From Butyricimonas synergistica DSM 23225 (GTDB lineage Bacteria; Bacteroidota; Bacteroidia; Bacteroidales; Marinifilaceae): 64,000 nucleotides of DNA. Positions 1 through 8,066 of this stretch are shown here, piece by piece. The first letter of the stretch is position 1. Every line of letters begins with the position of its first letter. Under the pieces are notes generated by a model, which did no database searches, had not been told where the DNA came from, and was given only the letters and a program-made list of their open reading frames with translations. The position numbers and the translations under genes are program-made. The stretch covers positions 117,261 to 181,260 of the forward strand of contig NZ_KB903371.1 in assembly GCF_000379665.1 (NCBI RefSeq). Reading direction: 5' to 3'.

Positions 1-145
1 CTTAATAGGGAATCCGGTGAGAATCCGGAACTGTACCCGCAGCTGTAAGTTCCTTTAAAAGGATTTTGTACTTCAAATGTCACTGGTGTTACAACCGGGA
101 AGGCAACAAAATCCGGAACAAGTCAGAAGACCTGCCGAACAAGAT
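1..145 (+). promoter_or_regulatory. Cobalamin (B12) riboswitch, 5' edge cut by the window
   Basis: The aptamer core is visible: the GGGAA/CCGGTGAGAATCCGG block at 8-28, CTGTACCCGCAGCTGTAA at 30-47, the CGGGAAGGCAACA segment near 96-108, and the B12 box AGTCAGAAGACCTGCC at 121-136. Spacing and order match the AdoCbl riboswitch family. The 5' strand of the closing stem probably lies before base 1. Bases 137-259 separate it from the receptor start and should hold the expression platform. By family knowledge, corrinoid binding would lower expression of the downstream receptor and lipoprotein. Confidence 0.93.
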
Positions 146-259
146 AAACCATAGCTTTCGGGAAAAAAAGCGAGAGGGAAAATACAATTTTACCTTGAAA
201 CTCATATTGCCCAGAAGACTATGTTAATAATGCTTTATTCATTATTAATATATAGTTGT

Positions 260-2644
260 ATGAAAAAAGTTGTTGTATTGGCATTATTGCTGATGATGTG
301 TATTGGTTCTCTTTTTGCGGAGGACAAAGACAAGCGGAAAAAGAAAAGTATCACGGATACCATTTTCCAGATTGATGAGGTAAACGTGGTGAAAACTAAA
401 AAGACGAATCGGGTTCAGCTATTAAACCTGAATGTGCCTTTACGTTATGTACCCATGACAGTAACTTCTTTGCCGGGGGCGGTGATCGAACGCAAAGGAA
501 TTGTAAACTTAGAGGATGCAGTACGTTTTTTGCCGGGAGTAACGATTTCTAATCAACTTGGTCCTTTTAAGGCTTATTCTGTACGCGGGGGACGGCAGGC
601 ATTGGTGATGATCGATGGAATACGCGATGACCGGGCTATCATGAACACGGCACCGTTTGGAGATTTGGCTTCAGTGGAAAGAATCGAGGTAATTAAGGGT
701 GCGGCATCCATTCTGGGCGGACATTCTGCCATGGGGGGAATAATCAATATCGTTCGCAAGAAGGTGACTCCTGATTTCACGGCAAATGCCCGTATCAGTT
801 ACGGGAGTTGGAATGAGAAACGGGCAACCATGGGATTCGGGGGCAAATTGGTCGGACCTATTGAATACCGGGCAAATTTGCATTACTCCCACGGGGATGG
901 GTATCGGGATGTGACATCCAATCGCTTTTCCGGTTTGGCTGCATTGGGGGCTACTCTCGGGAAAAGCCGGATTGATATGCGTTTCGGTTTTTGCGATGAC
1001 GATTACACGACGGAAATCGGATCGGCTCCTTATATGCCCGGGGATATGTTTGATGTGGAGACAAATGAACTCGTGTTGAAGAAAGGGGATTTAAATCCTT
1101 TTGCCGATTATGACCAGACTTATGGGGATCACGCGAATGATTTTATGAATCGCAAGAATTGGAATATCGATTTTCAATATGTATATAGTTTCTCCAAGAG
1201 TTTGAAACTGAAAGAGCGTTTTGCCTTTGACCATAGTTTTATGCGTTATTGTACCGTGGAAGGTATCAGTTACCTGACTTCAAAAACTCCAAGAGATGGT
1301 TATAATTACGTTTATTATAAGAAAAATGGAGGTGCGTTGACCCCAACATATGTTTGCCTCGATTCTTTGCAGCGGTCATACCCGTTAGGTTTTTACCCGC
1401 GGCATGATACGTGGAATAATACGTTGGAGTTAACTGGAGATCTCGAAACTGGTAGTTTGACCCACCACTATACAGTAGGTTGGTCGTTTGATTTGTTTGA
1501 TTATTTGCAATATAACGGTTGGACAGAAAAGGAAAATGATAATATTGGTCCCGGAGTAAAAGCTAAATTAACAGTTGTTGATCCACACTTGGTACAAGGG
1601 TGGTGGGAAAATCGTGTTTCTGCTGTTACCATGCGTAAGGATTATACGAACGGATTTTATATCCATGACGTGATTGAGTTGAACGAGAAGTGGAAAGTAA
1701 TGCTTGCCGGACGTATGGATTTCTTCCGTCGCCAGAGTGCCACGGCAACCCCTACCGATAAAGAGCGGCATTACGATAAAGAGAATCGTTCCGAATGGCA
1801 GAAGGTAAGCACTTCCGCTTTCACGTATCGTGCCGGAGCGGTATATATTCCCATGCCTCAACTTTCGTTCTATGCTTCTATGGCGTCATATTTTACTCCG
1901 AATACGACAATTTATAACCCGAATACGATTTATCTCGATCGTAATGGTAAGGCGTATAATCCGGATACGGATGGCGGAGAGGTGTTTAAACCAACGAGAG
2001 GATACCAGGCAGAAGTCGGGATTCGTTACACCTTAAATGATTTTGTTGATTTTAATGCCAGTATTTTTTACTTGCGGCAATTGAATTTAGTGAGAAAGGT
2101 CGGAACGCAAAATGTGGAAACGGAAGATGAGAACGGAGAGATCTTTTTGGAAGAGAAAACGATACAAGCCCAAATCGGTACGGCTGACTCCAGAGGATTG
2201 GATATGGAGATTATCCTTACTCCCGTGTCGACTTTACAAATTACTGCGGGTTTGGGCGTGTCCGATTATCGCACGCGTGCAATCTTGAAGAGTAGTGCTT
2301 TCCCGGATTATGTGGAAACAAGTAAAAATATGCGTACAACAGGAGCTCCCCGTACCACTTTCTATGTTTTTGGCGACTATACGATCCCGCGCGGGGTATT
2401 TAAAAACTTGTCATTCCATTTGAGTGGTAATTTTGTGGATAAAGTATTCAAGGATGTGGCTGCTCGTACTTATACTCCGGCTTTGTGGTTAATGGATGGA
2501 GGTATTTTTTATACTATTAAACGTAACGTGATGTTGGCAGTGAACGTGAATAACTTGTTTAATAAAGATTATTTCACGCAAGGCAACAAACCGGTGAAAG
2601 GGATGCCGCGGAACTTCCAGGCATCTGTGTCATATAATTTTTAA
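260..2644 (+). CDS. TonB-dependent outer-membrane receptor, probable corrinoid (BtuB-type) transporter
   Basis: This is a 795-residue outer-membrane beta-barrel receptor. A Sec signal peptide (MKKVVVLALLLMMCIGSLFA) is followed by a plug domain at roughly residues 50-170, with features such as LEDAVRFLPGV, VRGGRQALVMIDGI and GGIINIVRKK. The barrel ends in an aromatic C-terminus (SYNF). The start at 260 is preferred over upstream 221 because the signal peptide begins there. The gene is the first behind the B12 riboswitch, which is the main reason to call the substrate a corrinoid; the barrel itself resembles general siderophore/cobalamin receptors. It lies 12 bases before a lipoprotein gene, so the two are probably cotranscribed. 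Import would need TonB-ExbBD and BtuFCD, which are not in this window. Confidence 0.88.
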   Translation: MKKVVVLALLLMMCIGSLFAEDKDKRKKKSITDTIFQIDEVNVVKTKKTNRVQLLNLNVPLRYVPMTVTSLPGAVIERKGIVNLEDAVRFLPGVTISNQLGPFKAYSVRGGRQALVMIDGIRDDRAIMNTAPFGDLASVERIEVIKGAASILGGHSAMGGIINIVRKKVTPDFTANARISYGSWNEKRATMGFGGKLVGPIEYRANLHYSHGDGYRDVTSNRFSGLAALGATLGKSRIDMRFGFCDDDYTTEIGSAPYMPGDMFDVETNELVLKKGDLNPFADYDQTYGDHANDFMNRKNWNIDFQYVYSFSKSLKLKERFAFDHSFMRYCTVEGISYLTSKTPRDGYNYVYYKKNGGALTPTYVCLDSLQRSYPLGFYPRHDTWNNTLELTGDLETGSLTHHYTVGWSFDLFDYLQYNGWTEKENDNIGPGVKAKLTVVDPHLVQGWWENRVSAVTMRKDYTNGFYIHDVIELNEKWKVMLAGRMDFFRRQSATATPTDKERHYDKENRSEWQKVSTSAFTYRAGAVYIPMPQLSFYASMASYFTPNTTIYNPNTIYLDRNGKAYNPDTDGGEVFKPTRGYQAEVGIRYTLNDFVDFNASIFYLRQLNLVRKVGTQNVETEDENGEIFLEEKTIQAQIGTADSRGLDMEIILTPVSTLQITAGLGVSDYRTRAILKSSAFPDYVETSKNMRTTGAPRTTFYVFGDYTIPRGVFKNLSFHLSGNFVDKVFKDVAARTYTPALWLMDGGIFYTIKRNVMLAVNVNNLFNKDYFTQGNKPVKGMPRNFQASVSYNF

Positions 2645-2656
2645 TATTTGCAGGCT

Positions 2657-3697
2657 ATGAGAAAAATATTTGTTGTAATGCTAATGATATGGGGCGCAAT
2701 GTTTACTTCTTGCTCCGATAACGTGGACCGGGTGTATGAAGATATGACAACCCCTTGGGAAATATCCATGAGTGTAACGAAAGCTGAAGCGGGAAAAGTT
2801 AGTTTTAACTTGTTCCGGGGAAGCTATCTCGGGGCGTTAGTAGATGAGATTAATTGGGGGGACGGGAAAACGGAAAAGCCGGGTAGTATGTCGGTTTACA
2901 GTCACGAGTTTGAAGCTGGCACATATACGATTGTCGCGAAAGGGCGAGGACCTGTTTTGTTGTGGATAGCGGAAAAGGATTTGACCTCGCTCGACTTGAG
3001 TAAATGTACATTATTAACAGAATTACAATGTTCTGCCGGGAAATTTACTTCTTTGGATTTGAATGATTGCCAGGAATTGACGGCTGTTGTTTGTAAAGCT
3101 GCTTTGACTTCTTTGAGTGTGGATGCTTGTAAAAATCTGACGAGCTTGGATTGTAGCAAGAATCAATTGACGGAATTGCCGAAACTCCCGAGTTCTGTAA
3201 CATCAATCGTGTGTAGTAATAATAAGCTTGTTTCTTTAGATCTTTCTTCATATGATAATCTGGCTAGTATTACTTGTGCGAACAATCAATTGACGGGTTT
3301 GAAAATATCCCCAAACGTGACGTCCTTGGATTGTAGCGGGAATAAATTGACCTCTTTGGATTTATCTGCCAACGAGAGTTTGACTTCTTTGACGTGCTCT
3401 AAGAATGAGTTAATCTCCTTGAAAGTGTGTACTTCCAATAAGGTATTGGCTTGCCTAACCTCTATTTCTTGTGGAACGAACCAGTTGGCAGAGTTAGATT
3501 TATCAAATTGCCGGGCTCTTGTGACTGTGTCTTTTGAGAATAATCAAATGGATAAAGATGCTGTTGATGCTGTTTATACACGGCTTTATAAAACGACGAA
3601 TAGTAAGGCTACGGTAACCGTTTATGGAAATAAATCTGTCGGCACTCCTTCTATAGCTATTGAAAAGGGATGGACTGTGGTTTCCGAGAAAAAATAG
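2657..3697 (+). CDS. Leucine-rich-repeat surface lipoprotein next to the B12 receptor
   Basis: This 346-residue lipoprotein has the lipobox TSC with Cys19. The acidic stretch after it (SDNVDRVYED) fits a Bacteroidetes surface-export signal. Residues about 35-105 look like a PKD-type beta domain (INWGDGKTE, then EFEAGTYTI). Residues about 105-300 hold some nine repeats of the form LTSLDCSxNxLTxL with regularly spaced cysteines. The start at 2657 gives a clean signal peptide. It lies 12 bases after the receptor and is followed by a terminator, so it should share the riboswitch. Its position is that of BtuG/BtuH-like accessory lipoproteins in other Bacteroidetes, but its fold is different. A role in capturing or handing over corrinoid is inference. 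Confidence 0.85.
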   Translation: MRKIFVVMLMIWGAMFTSCSDNVDRVYEDMTTPWEISMSVTKAEAGKVSFNLFRGSYLGALVDEINWGDGKTEKPGSMSVYSHEFEAGTYTIVAKGRGPVLLWIAEKDLTSLDLSKCTLLTELQCSAGKFTSLDLNDCQELTAVVCKAALTSLSVDACKNLTSLDCSKNQLTELPKLPSSVTSIVCSNNKLVSLDLSSYDNLASITCANNQLTGLKISPNVTSLDCSGNKLTSLDLSANESLTSLTCSKNELISLKVCTSNKVLACLTSISCGTNQLAELDLSNCRALVTVSFENNQMDKDAVDAVYTRLYKTTNSKATVTVYGNKSVGTPSIAIEKGWTVVSEKK

Positions 3698-3721
3698 TAT
3701 TTTCCGTGCATAATTAGGAAT

Positions 3722-3759
3722 GAGGTTGTCTGAAGTGAAGTAGGACAACCTCTTCTGTT
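3722..3759 (+). terminator. Rho-independent terminator after the LRR lipoprotein
   Basis: A perfect 9-bp stem, GAGGTTGTC (3722-3730) with GACAACCTC (3744-3752), is followed by the T-rich TTCTGTTT. It closes the riboswitch-receptor-lipoprotein unit. Confidence 0.8.
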
Positions 3760-3812
3760 TATCTGTAGTACAATTTTTGATTGGACGAAAGACAGAATAC
3801 GGACTTATTGGC

Positions 3813-3820
3813 TACTTTTG
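3813..3820 (+). promoter_or_regulatory. Bacteroidetes -7 element (TACTTTTG) for the C1 peptidase/cbiA unit
   Basis: TACTTTTG matches the TAnnTTTG consensus and lies 33 bases before the start at 3854. No clear -33 TTTG is seen at the canonical spacing. Having its own promoter would place this unit outside the riboswitch. Confidence 0.45.
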
Positions 3821-3853
3821 TCAAAAATAAAATAGTCATTATAACATAAGAAT

Positions 3854-5065
3854 ATGAAAAAGTTTGTATCGTTTTTATTGGTACTGTTTCTTGTAGCCCG
3901 TGTGGGTGTCTACGCGCAAGATACGGTAAAACAGGATACCGTGAAGCCCGAGGGGTATAAGTTCACGGATATCAAGAGATTGCCTGCCACGTCCGTGAAA
4001 GACCAGTTCCGATCCGGTACTTGTTGGGCATGGTCTACGGCTTCTTTCCTGGAATCGGAAATGATGCGGTTGGGGAAAGATTCAGTAAACCTTTCGGCAA
4101 TCTATTTCGTGAAACACGCGTACAGCGACAAGGCTGACAAGTATGTCCGTTTGCATGGCGTGTTGAATTTTGCCGTGGGCGGAGCCTCGTCAGATGTCAT
4201 TAATATGGCAAAGAAATACGGGATTGTTCCCCTGGAAGTTTTCGAGGGGTTGAATTACGGGGAGCCGAATCACGTGTTCGGGGAGATTGATGCTGTGCTG
4301 AAAGCATACGTGGAAGCGGTGGTCGAGAATAATAACAGACGATTGAGCTCCGCGTGGAAGAAAGGATTCGACGCGATTCTGGATGTTTATCTCGGCGAGG
4401 AACCCGAGAAGTTCGAGTACAAGGGGAAAGAATATACCCCCCGTACTTTTGCCGACGAGGTCGTTGGGTTGAACATGGATGATTACGTGAACTTGAGTTC
4501 GTTCACGCATCATCCATTCTACACGGAGTTCGCGTTGGAAGTCGCCGATAACTGGGGATGGGATAAGGTGTATAACATCCCGTTGAACGAGTTGATGCGG
4601 GTGATGGAAAGTGCTATCGATAACGGATATACCTTTGTTTGGGGGGCTGACGTGAGCGAGAAAGGGTTTGCCTCAAAGGATGCAGGCGTTGCCGTGGTCC
4701 CCACGACGAACACGAAAGAGATGACCGGGGCTGAAATAGCCAAGTGGGAAAAGTTATCCAAAGAACAGCAAACGATGGAAGCATTTAAACTGGCTCCGGC
4801 TCCCGAGAAGAAAATCACCCAGGAGATGAGGCAGGAAGAATTCGACCGTTACCTGACGACGGATGACCATGGAATGCATGTTATCGGTAAGGCAATGGAT
4901 CAGAACGGAACGCCTTATTTTATCGTGAAGAACTCTTGGAATAAATACAATAAGTTCGGCGGGTATTTTTACGCCTCTTATCCTTACATGGCGTTGAAGA
5001 CGATGGATATACTGGTACACAAGAACGCTATCCCGAAGGATATCAGGAAAAAGTTAGGTATTTAA
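3854..5065 (+). CDS. Secreted C1-family (papain-like, bleomycin hydrolase/PepC-type) cysteine peptidase
   Basis: This is a 403-residue cysteine peptidase with an N-terminal signal peptide ending near VYAQD (residues 18-23), so it should act in the periplasm or outside the cell. The papain-type catalytic residues are present: Gln51, Cys57 in SGTCWAW, His342 in DHGMHVIGKAM and Asn360 in VKNSWNKY. The wide spacing between Cys and His is typical of the PepC/bleomycin hydrolase branch. A stop-to-start gap of only 4 bases links it to cbiA, suggesting cotranscription, although the two functions have no obvious biochemical link. Substrates cannot be told from sequence. Confidence 0.9.
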   Translation: MKKFVSFLLVLFLVARVGVYAQDTVKQDTVKPEGYKFTDIKRLPATSVKDQFRSGTCWAWSTASFLESEMMRLGKDSVNLSAIYFVKHAYSDKADKYVRLHGVLNFAVGGASSDVINMAKKYGIVPLEVFEGLNYGEPNHVFGEIDAVLKAYVEAVVENNNRRLSSAWKKGFDAILDVYLGEEPEKFEYKGKEYTPRTFADEVVGLNMDDYVNLSSFTHHPFYTEFALEVADNWGWDKVYNIPLNELMRVMESAIDNGYTFVWGADVSEKGFASKDAGVAVVPTTNTKEMTGAEIAKWEKLSKEQQTMEAFKLAPAPEKKITQEMRQEEFDRYLTTDDHGMHVIGKAMDQNGTPYFIVKNSWNKYNKFGGYFYASYPYMALKTMDILVHKNAIPKDIRKKLGI

Positions 5066-5069
5066 AAAG

Positions 5070-6383
5070 GTGAAGATGCAGAAACCACAGGTATTGATCG
5101 GTGCGGCAACTTCTGGAAGCGGAAAGACGACTTTCACGTTGGGTTTGTTGCGGTTGTTGCGGAAGCGGGGCATGAAGGTACAGCCTTTCAAATGCGGACC
5201 GGATTATATTGACACGAAACATCATGCGATGGCAGCCGGAGAGGAGGCTGTCAATTTGGATACTTTTATGGCTTCGGCAAGACACGTGCGGCAAATCTAC
5301 ACGCGTTACGGGACAGAGTGCGATGTTTGTGTGACGGAAGGTGTTATGGGGTTGTTTGATGGGTATGACAAGATGAGGGGCAGTAGTGCCGAGATTGCCG
5401 GTTTGCTGGGGATTCCCGTGGTGCTGGTGTTGAATGCCAAGTCGACGGCTTATTCCGTGGCTCCCGTGTTGTACGGTTTTATGCACTTTCGCCCGGAATT
5501 ACGTGTCGTTGGGGCGATCTTTAATTTCGTGGCATCGGAGTCACATTACGCTTACCTGCGGGGGGCTTGCGAGGACGTCGGTATCGAGGCATTGGGTTAC
5601 ATCCCTAGGGACGAACGGATTGTCATTCCTTCTCGTCACTTGGGATTGTCTATTGACGAGAGTGTTTGTTTTGATGAATTTGCCGATACCGTGGCGGCGG
5701 TGATCGCCAAAACCGTGAATGTCGATCGGTTGTTGGAATTGTGTACGGTAGATTTTCCCGGACAAGAGGTGCGGGAGGAATCCCGGCAGGGGAATAAACG
5801 GATAGCGGTGGCTCGGGATGAAGCTTTTAATTTCATGTACCGGGAGAACCTCGAAGCGTTGAAGCGGGAGGGAGAAGTCGTTTTCTTTAGTCCGTTGCGG
5901 GACACGGTATTGCCGGAAGCCGATTTGATATATTTGCCGGGAGGGTATCCCGAACTCTTTCTTCCCGGGTTGAGCGGGAACGAGGGCATGAGGCAAGCTC
6001 TCCGGGCATACTGCGAAACGGGGGGAAGATTGTTAGCCGAATGTGGGGGAATGATGTATCTGTGTGAGCATATCACGGGTACAGACGGTGTCACGTATTC
6101 TATGGTTGGGGTTCTCCGGCAGGAGGCGACGATGGAGCAAATGAAGTTAAAATTAGGCTATAGGGAAGTGGTCTTGGGCGATAAGACAATCCGGGGACAC
6201 GAATTCCATTATTCCCGGGTAAAGCCGGGAACGGTAGGAGGCGCTAATGGGGTGAAAGTGTATAACGCCAAGGGGGAAAAAGTCGATACACCTGTTTATC
6301 GGTATAAAAATGTAGTAGCGAGTTACATCCACTTTTACTGGGGAGAAGGCAGAATGGAGCAATTGTTAGATATGTTGTTGTAG
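5070..6383 (+). CDS. cbiA: Cobyrinate a,c-diamide synthase
   Basis: This 437-residue amidase uses ATP and glutamine to convert cobyrinate to cobyrinate a,c-diamide. Two domains are visible. The first is an N-terminal dethiobiotin-synthetase-like P-loop domain (GAATSGSGKTT, residues 11-21; CGPDYIDTKHH, 42-52). The second is a C-terminal class I glutamine amidotransferase domain with IYLPGGYPELF and nucleophile Cys325 in AECGGMMYL. The start is a GTG at 5070; an ATG two codons later (5076) is equally possible. The length is normal for CbiA/CobB. It is the earliest corrin-pathway enzyme in the window. It lies 4 bases after the C1 peptidase and is apart from the other cob operons. Confidence 0.95.
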   Translation: MKMQKPQVLIGAATSGSGKTTFTLGLLRLLRKRGMKVQPFKCGPDYIDTKHHAMAAGEEAVNLDTFMASARHVRQIYTRYGTECDVCVTEGVMGLFDGYDKMRGSSAEIAGLLGIPVVLVLNAKSTAYSVAPVLYGFMHFRPELRVVGAIFNFVASESHYAYLRGACEDVGIEALGYIPRDERIVIPSRHLGLSIDESVCFDEFADTVAAVIAKTVNVDRLLELCTVDFPGQEVREESRQGNKRIAVARDEAFNFMYRENLEALKREGEVVFFSPLRDTVLPEADLIYLPGGYPELFLPGLSGNEGMRQALRAYCETGGRLLAECGGMMYLCEHITGTDGVTYSMVGVLRQEATMEQMKLKLGYREVVLGDKTIRGHEFHYSRVKPGTVGGANGVKVYNAKGEKVDTPVYRYKNVVASYIHFYWGEGRMEQLLDMLL

Positions 6384-6498
6384 ATTTCGAGATGACAAAT
6401 TGTCCGTAAGGGAATATTTCTGCATAGTCGTTGCGTGTGGCATATATTTTGTCTTGTTTCGGTTAGTTTGAAAAAAGTAAATTGTAAATAAAAGAGTT

Positions 6499-6981
6499 AT
6501 GATGAACGAAAATTTAGTGAAAGCATTTAATGCTCAGGTGAATGCTGAAATGTGGTCTTCTAACTTGTATTTATCTATGTCCGTGTACTTCGCGCAAAGT
6601 GGATATACAGGAATGGCATCGTGGATGAGAGCACAATCTAAAGAAGAGTTGGAACACGCTTATGAAATGATTGATTTCGTGATCAAGCGAGGAGGAAACA
6701 TCGAGATTGGACAAGTCAACGTGGTTCCCTCGGCATGGGGATCTCCTTTGGAAGTGTTCGAGCATGTTTATCAGCACGAGTGCCACGTGTCTAAATTAAT
6801 CGATGATTTGTTGGATGTTGCTATTAAAGAAAATGACAAAGCGGCACAAAATTTCATTAATGGATTCGTGAATGAGCAAGTTGAAGAGGAAGATACCGCT
6901 CAGGCTATTGTGGATCGTCTTAAAATGTTGAATGGGCACAATCTTGTATATATCGATGATAAGTTAGGAGAACGGAAATAG
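6499..6981 (+). CDS. ftnA: Non-heme ferritin
   Basis: This 160-residue iron-storage protein forms a four-helix bundle and oxidises Fe(II) for storage in a 24-subunit shell. Ferroxidase residues match the bacterial FtnA pattern: Glu17 (NAEMWSSNLYL), Glu50 and His53 (KEELEHAYEM), with further acidic residues in NEQVEEEDTA. The length and C-terminus are typical. The start may be 6499 or the next ATG at 6502. It appears to be a single-gene unit, with 115 bases before it and a strong terminator after it. It interrupts the cobalamin genes without an obvious pathway link. Confidence 0.95.
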   Translation: MMNENLVKAFNAQVNAEMWSSNLYLSMSVYFAQSGYTGMASWMRAQSKEELEHAYEMIDFVIKRGGNIEIGQVNVVPSAWGSPLEVFEHVYQHECHVSKLIDDLLDVAIKENDKAAQNFINGFVNEQVEEEDTAQAIVDRLKMLNGHNLVYIDDKLGERK

Positions 6982-7010
6982 GTATAAAAGAGGGTGATTA
7001 AAACTTGAAA

Positions 7011-7048
7011 TAAACCCTAAAAGTTAGACACAAAACTTTTAGGGTTTA
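7011..7048. terminator. Bidirectional terminator between ferritin and cbiB
   Basis: A perfect 15-bp inverted repeat (TAAACCCTAAAAGTT, 7011-7025, with its complement at 7034-7048) has an 8-base loop and A/T-rich flanks on both sides. It lies between convergent genes. Confidence 0.8.
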
Positions 7049-7080
7049 TTTTATATGGAAAAGTACATGTATAAAAAAAG

Positions 7081-8058
7081 CTAGAAAAATGGAAGTGGAG
7101 GACAAAGAAGGGTGTAAATAATACAGACGAGGATTACCGTCAGCAGGCACACCGATTGATTCACGCGGGCGGCACGTTTGTAATCCTTGCCGGATAGTTC
7201 CCGGTCGTTAACCCCGATATAAGGTTTCTCGACCAGAATCCCGTGGTAGATATTCGGTCCCCCGAAACGGCAATCCAAGATGCCTGCCATCGCGGATTCG
7301 GGATAGCCGGAATTGGGACTGGCGTGTTGACGGGCATATCTCCGGATGAAGGCGAAGATGCCTTTCCGGTAACCGGATAACGCCATCAGCAGTGCGGTCA
7401 GCCGGGCAGGGATGTAGTTTAAGATGTCGTCGAGGTGTGCGGAACAGCAACCGAAGTCTTTGTAGCGGGCATCTTTGTAGCCGATCATGGAGTCGAGAGT
7501 GTTAACCATCTTGTACATCATCATGGTGGGGAAGCCGCCTAGCGCATAGAAAAATAGCGGGGCAACCACTCCGTCGCTGAGGTTCTCTGCCATAGTTTCG
7601 AGAACGGCGGTATATATCTTCTTGGGAGGCAATTGGCTGGTATCCCGCCCCACGATCCAGGATAACCGTTTCCTCCCGGCTTCCAGTCCTTGGGTTTCCA
7701 GCGTGCGGATCACTTCTCCGCCTTCTTGTATCAGGCTATGGTTTGCCAACCCGTAGAAGACGAAAACGGAGGCGATGATGTAGTAGGTCACGGGATGAAT
7801 GACCCACGCTCCCCATGCCAGGAGTCCGCCGAGGCAGAGGGTGGCAAGGGGCAATCCGATGGCGATGAGGCAACCTTTCGTTTTACGGTGTCCCCCTTTG
7901 TTCAAATGTCGTTCACACCAGCCGATGATGTTCCCGAATGCCACGATGGGATGAGGCAGCTTTCTCGGGTCCCCGAAAAGCAAGTCGAGCACGTACCCGA
8001 TGACGAGCGGGACGATAAGAATTGAGAATTGAGAATTGAAAATTGAAAATGAGTTCAT
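7081..8058 (-). CDS. cbiB: Adenosylcobinamide-phosphate synthase
   Basis: This 325-residue integral membrane enzyme joins adenosylcobyric acid to (R)-1-amino-2-propanol phosphate. The family signature LDLLFGDPRKLPHP lies near the N-terminus, followed by several hydrophobic segments (for example around residues 70-105) and the conserved DSMIGYKDARY and GYPESAMAG motifs. The only plausible ATG (8056-8058) is directly followed by a heptanucleotide repeat that encodes residues 3-14 (SFSIFNSQFSIL), so the N-terminus is unusual. It is the last gene of a minus-strand operon with cobD and cobQ, 8 bases after cobD. Confidence 0.94.
   Translation of the reverse strand: MNSFSIFNSQFSILIVPLVIGYVLDLLFGDPRKLPHPIVAFGNIIGWCERHLNKGGHRKTKGCLIAIGLPLATLCLGGLLAWGAWVIHPVTYYIIASVFVFYGLANHSLIQEGGEVIRTLETQGLEAGRKRLSWIVGRDTSQLPPKKIYTAVLETMAENLSDGVVAPLFFYALGGFPTMMMYKMVNTLDSMIGYKDARYKDFGCCSAHLDDILNYIPARLTALLMALSGYRKGIFAFIRRYARQHASPNSGYPESAMAGILDCRFGGPNIYHGILVEKPYIGVNDRELSGKDYKRAARVNQSVCLLTVILVCIIYTLLCPPLPFF
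8021..8048. repeat. Heptanucleotide tandem repeat (ATTGARA)x4 inside the start of cbiB
   Basis: Four 7-base units, two ATTGAGA then two ATTGAAA, lie within the first codons of cbiB. Seven is not a multiple of three, so a change in copy number would shift the reading frame of cbiB. Related arrays lie at 11169, 27323 and 58986. Confidence 0.8.
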
Positions 8059-8066
8059 TTTAAATT

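Noticed and set aside
8021-8048. Heptanucleotide array considered as a CRISPR fragment
   Set aside because: Units are 7 bases without spacers, so this is a simple tandem repeat.
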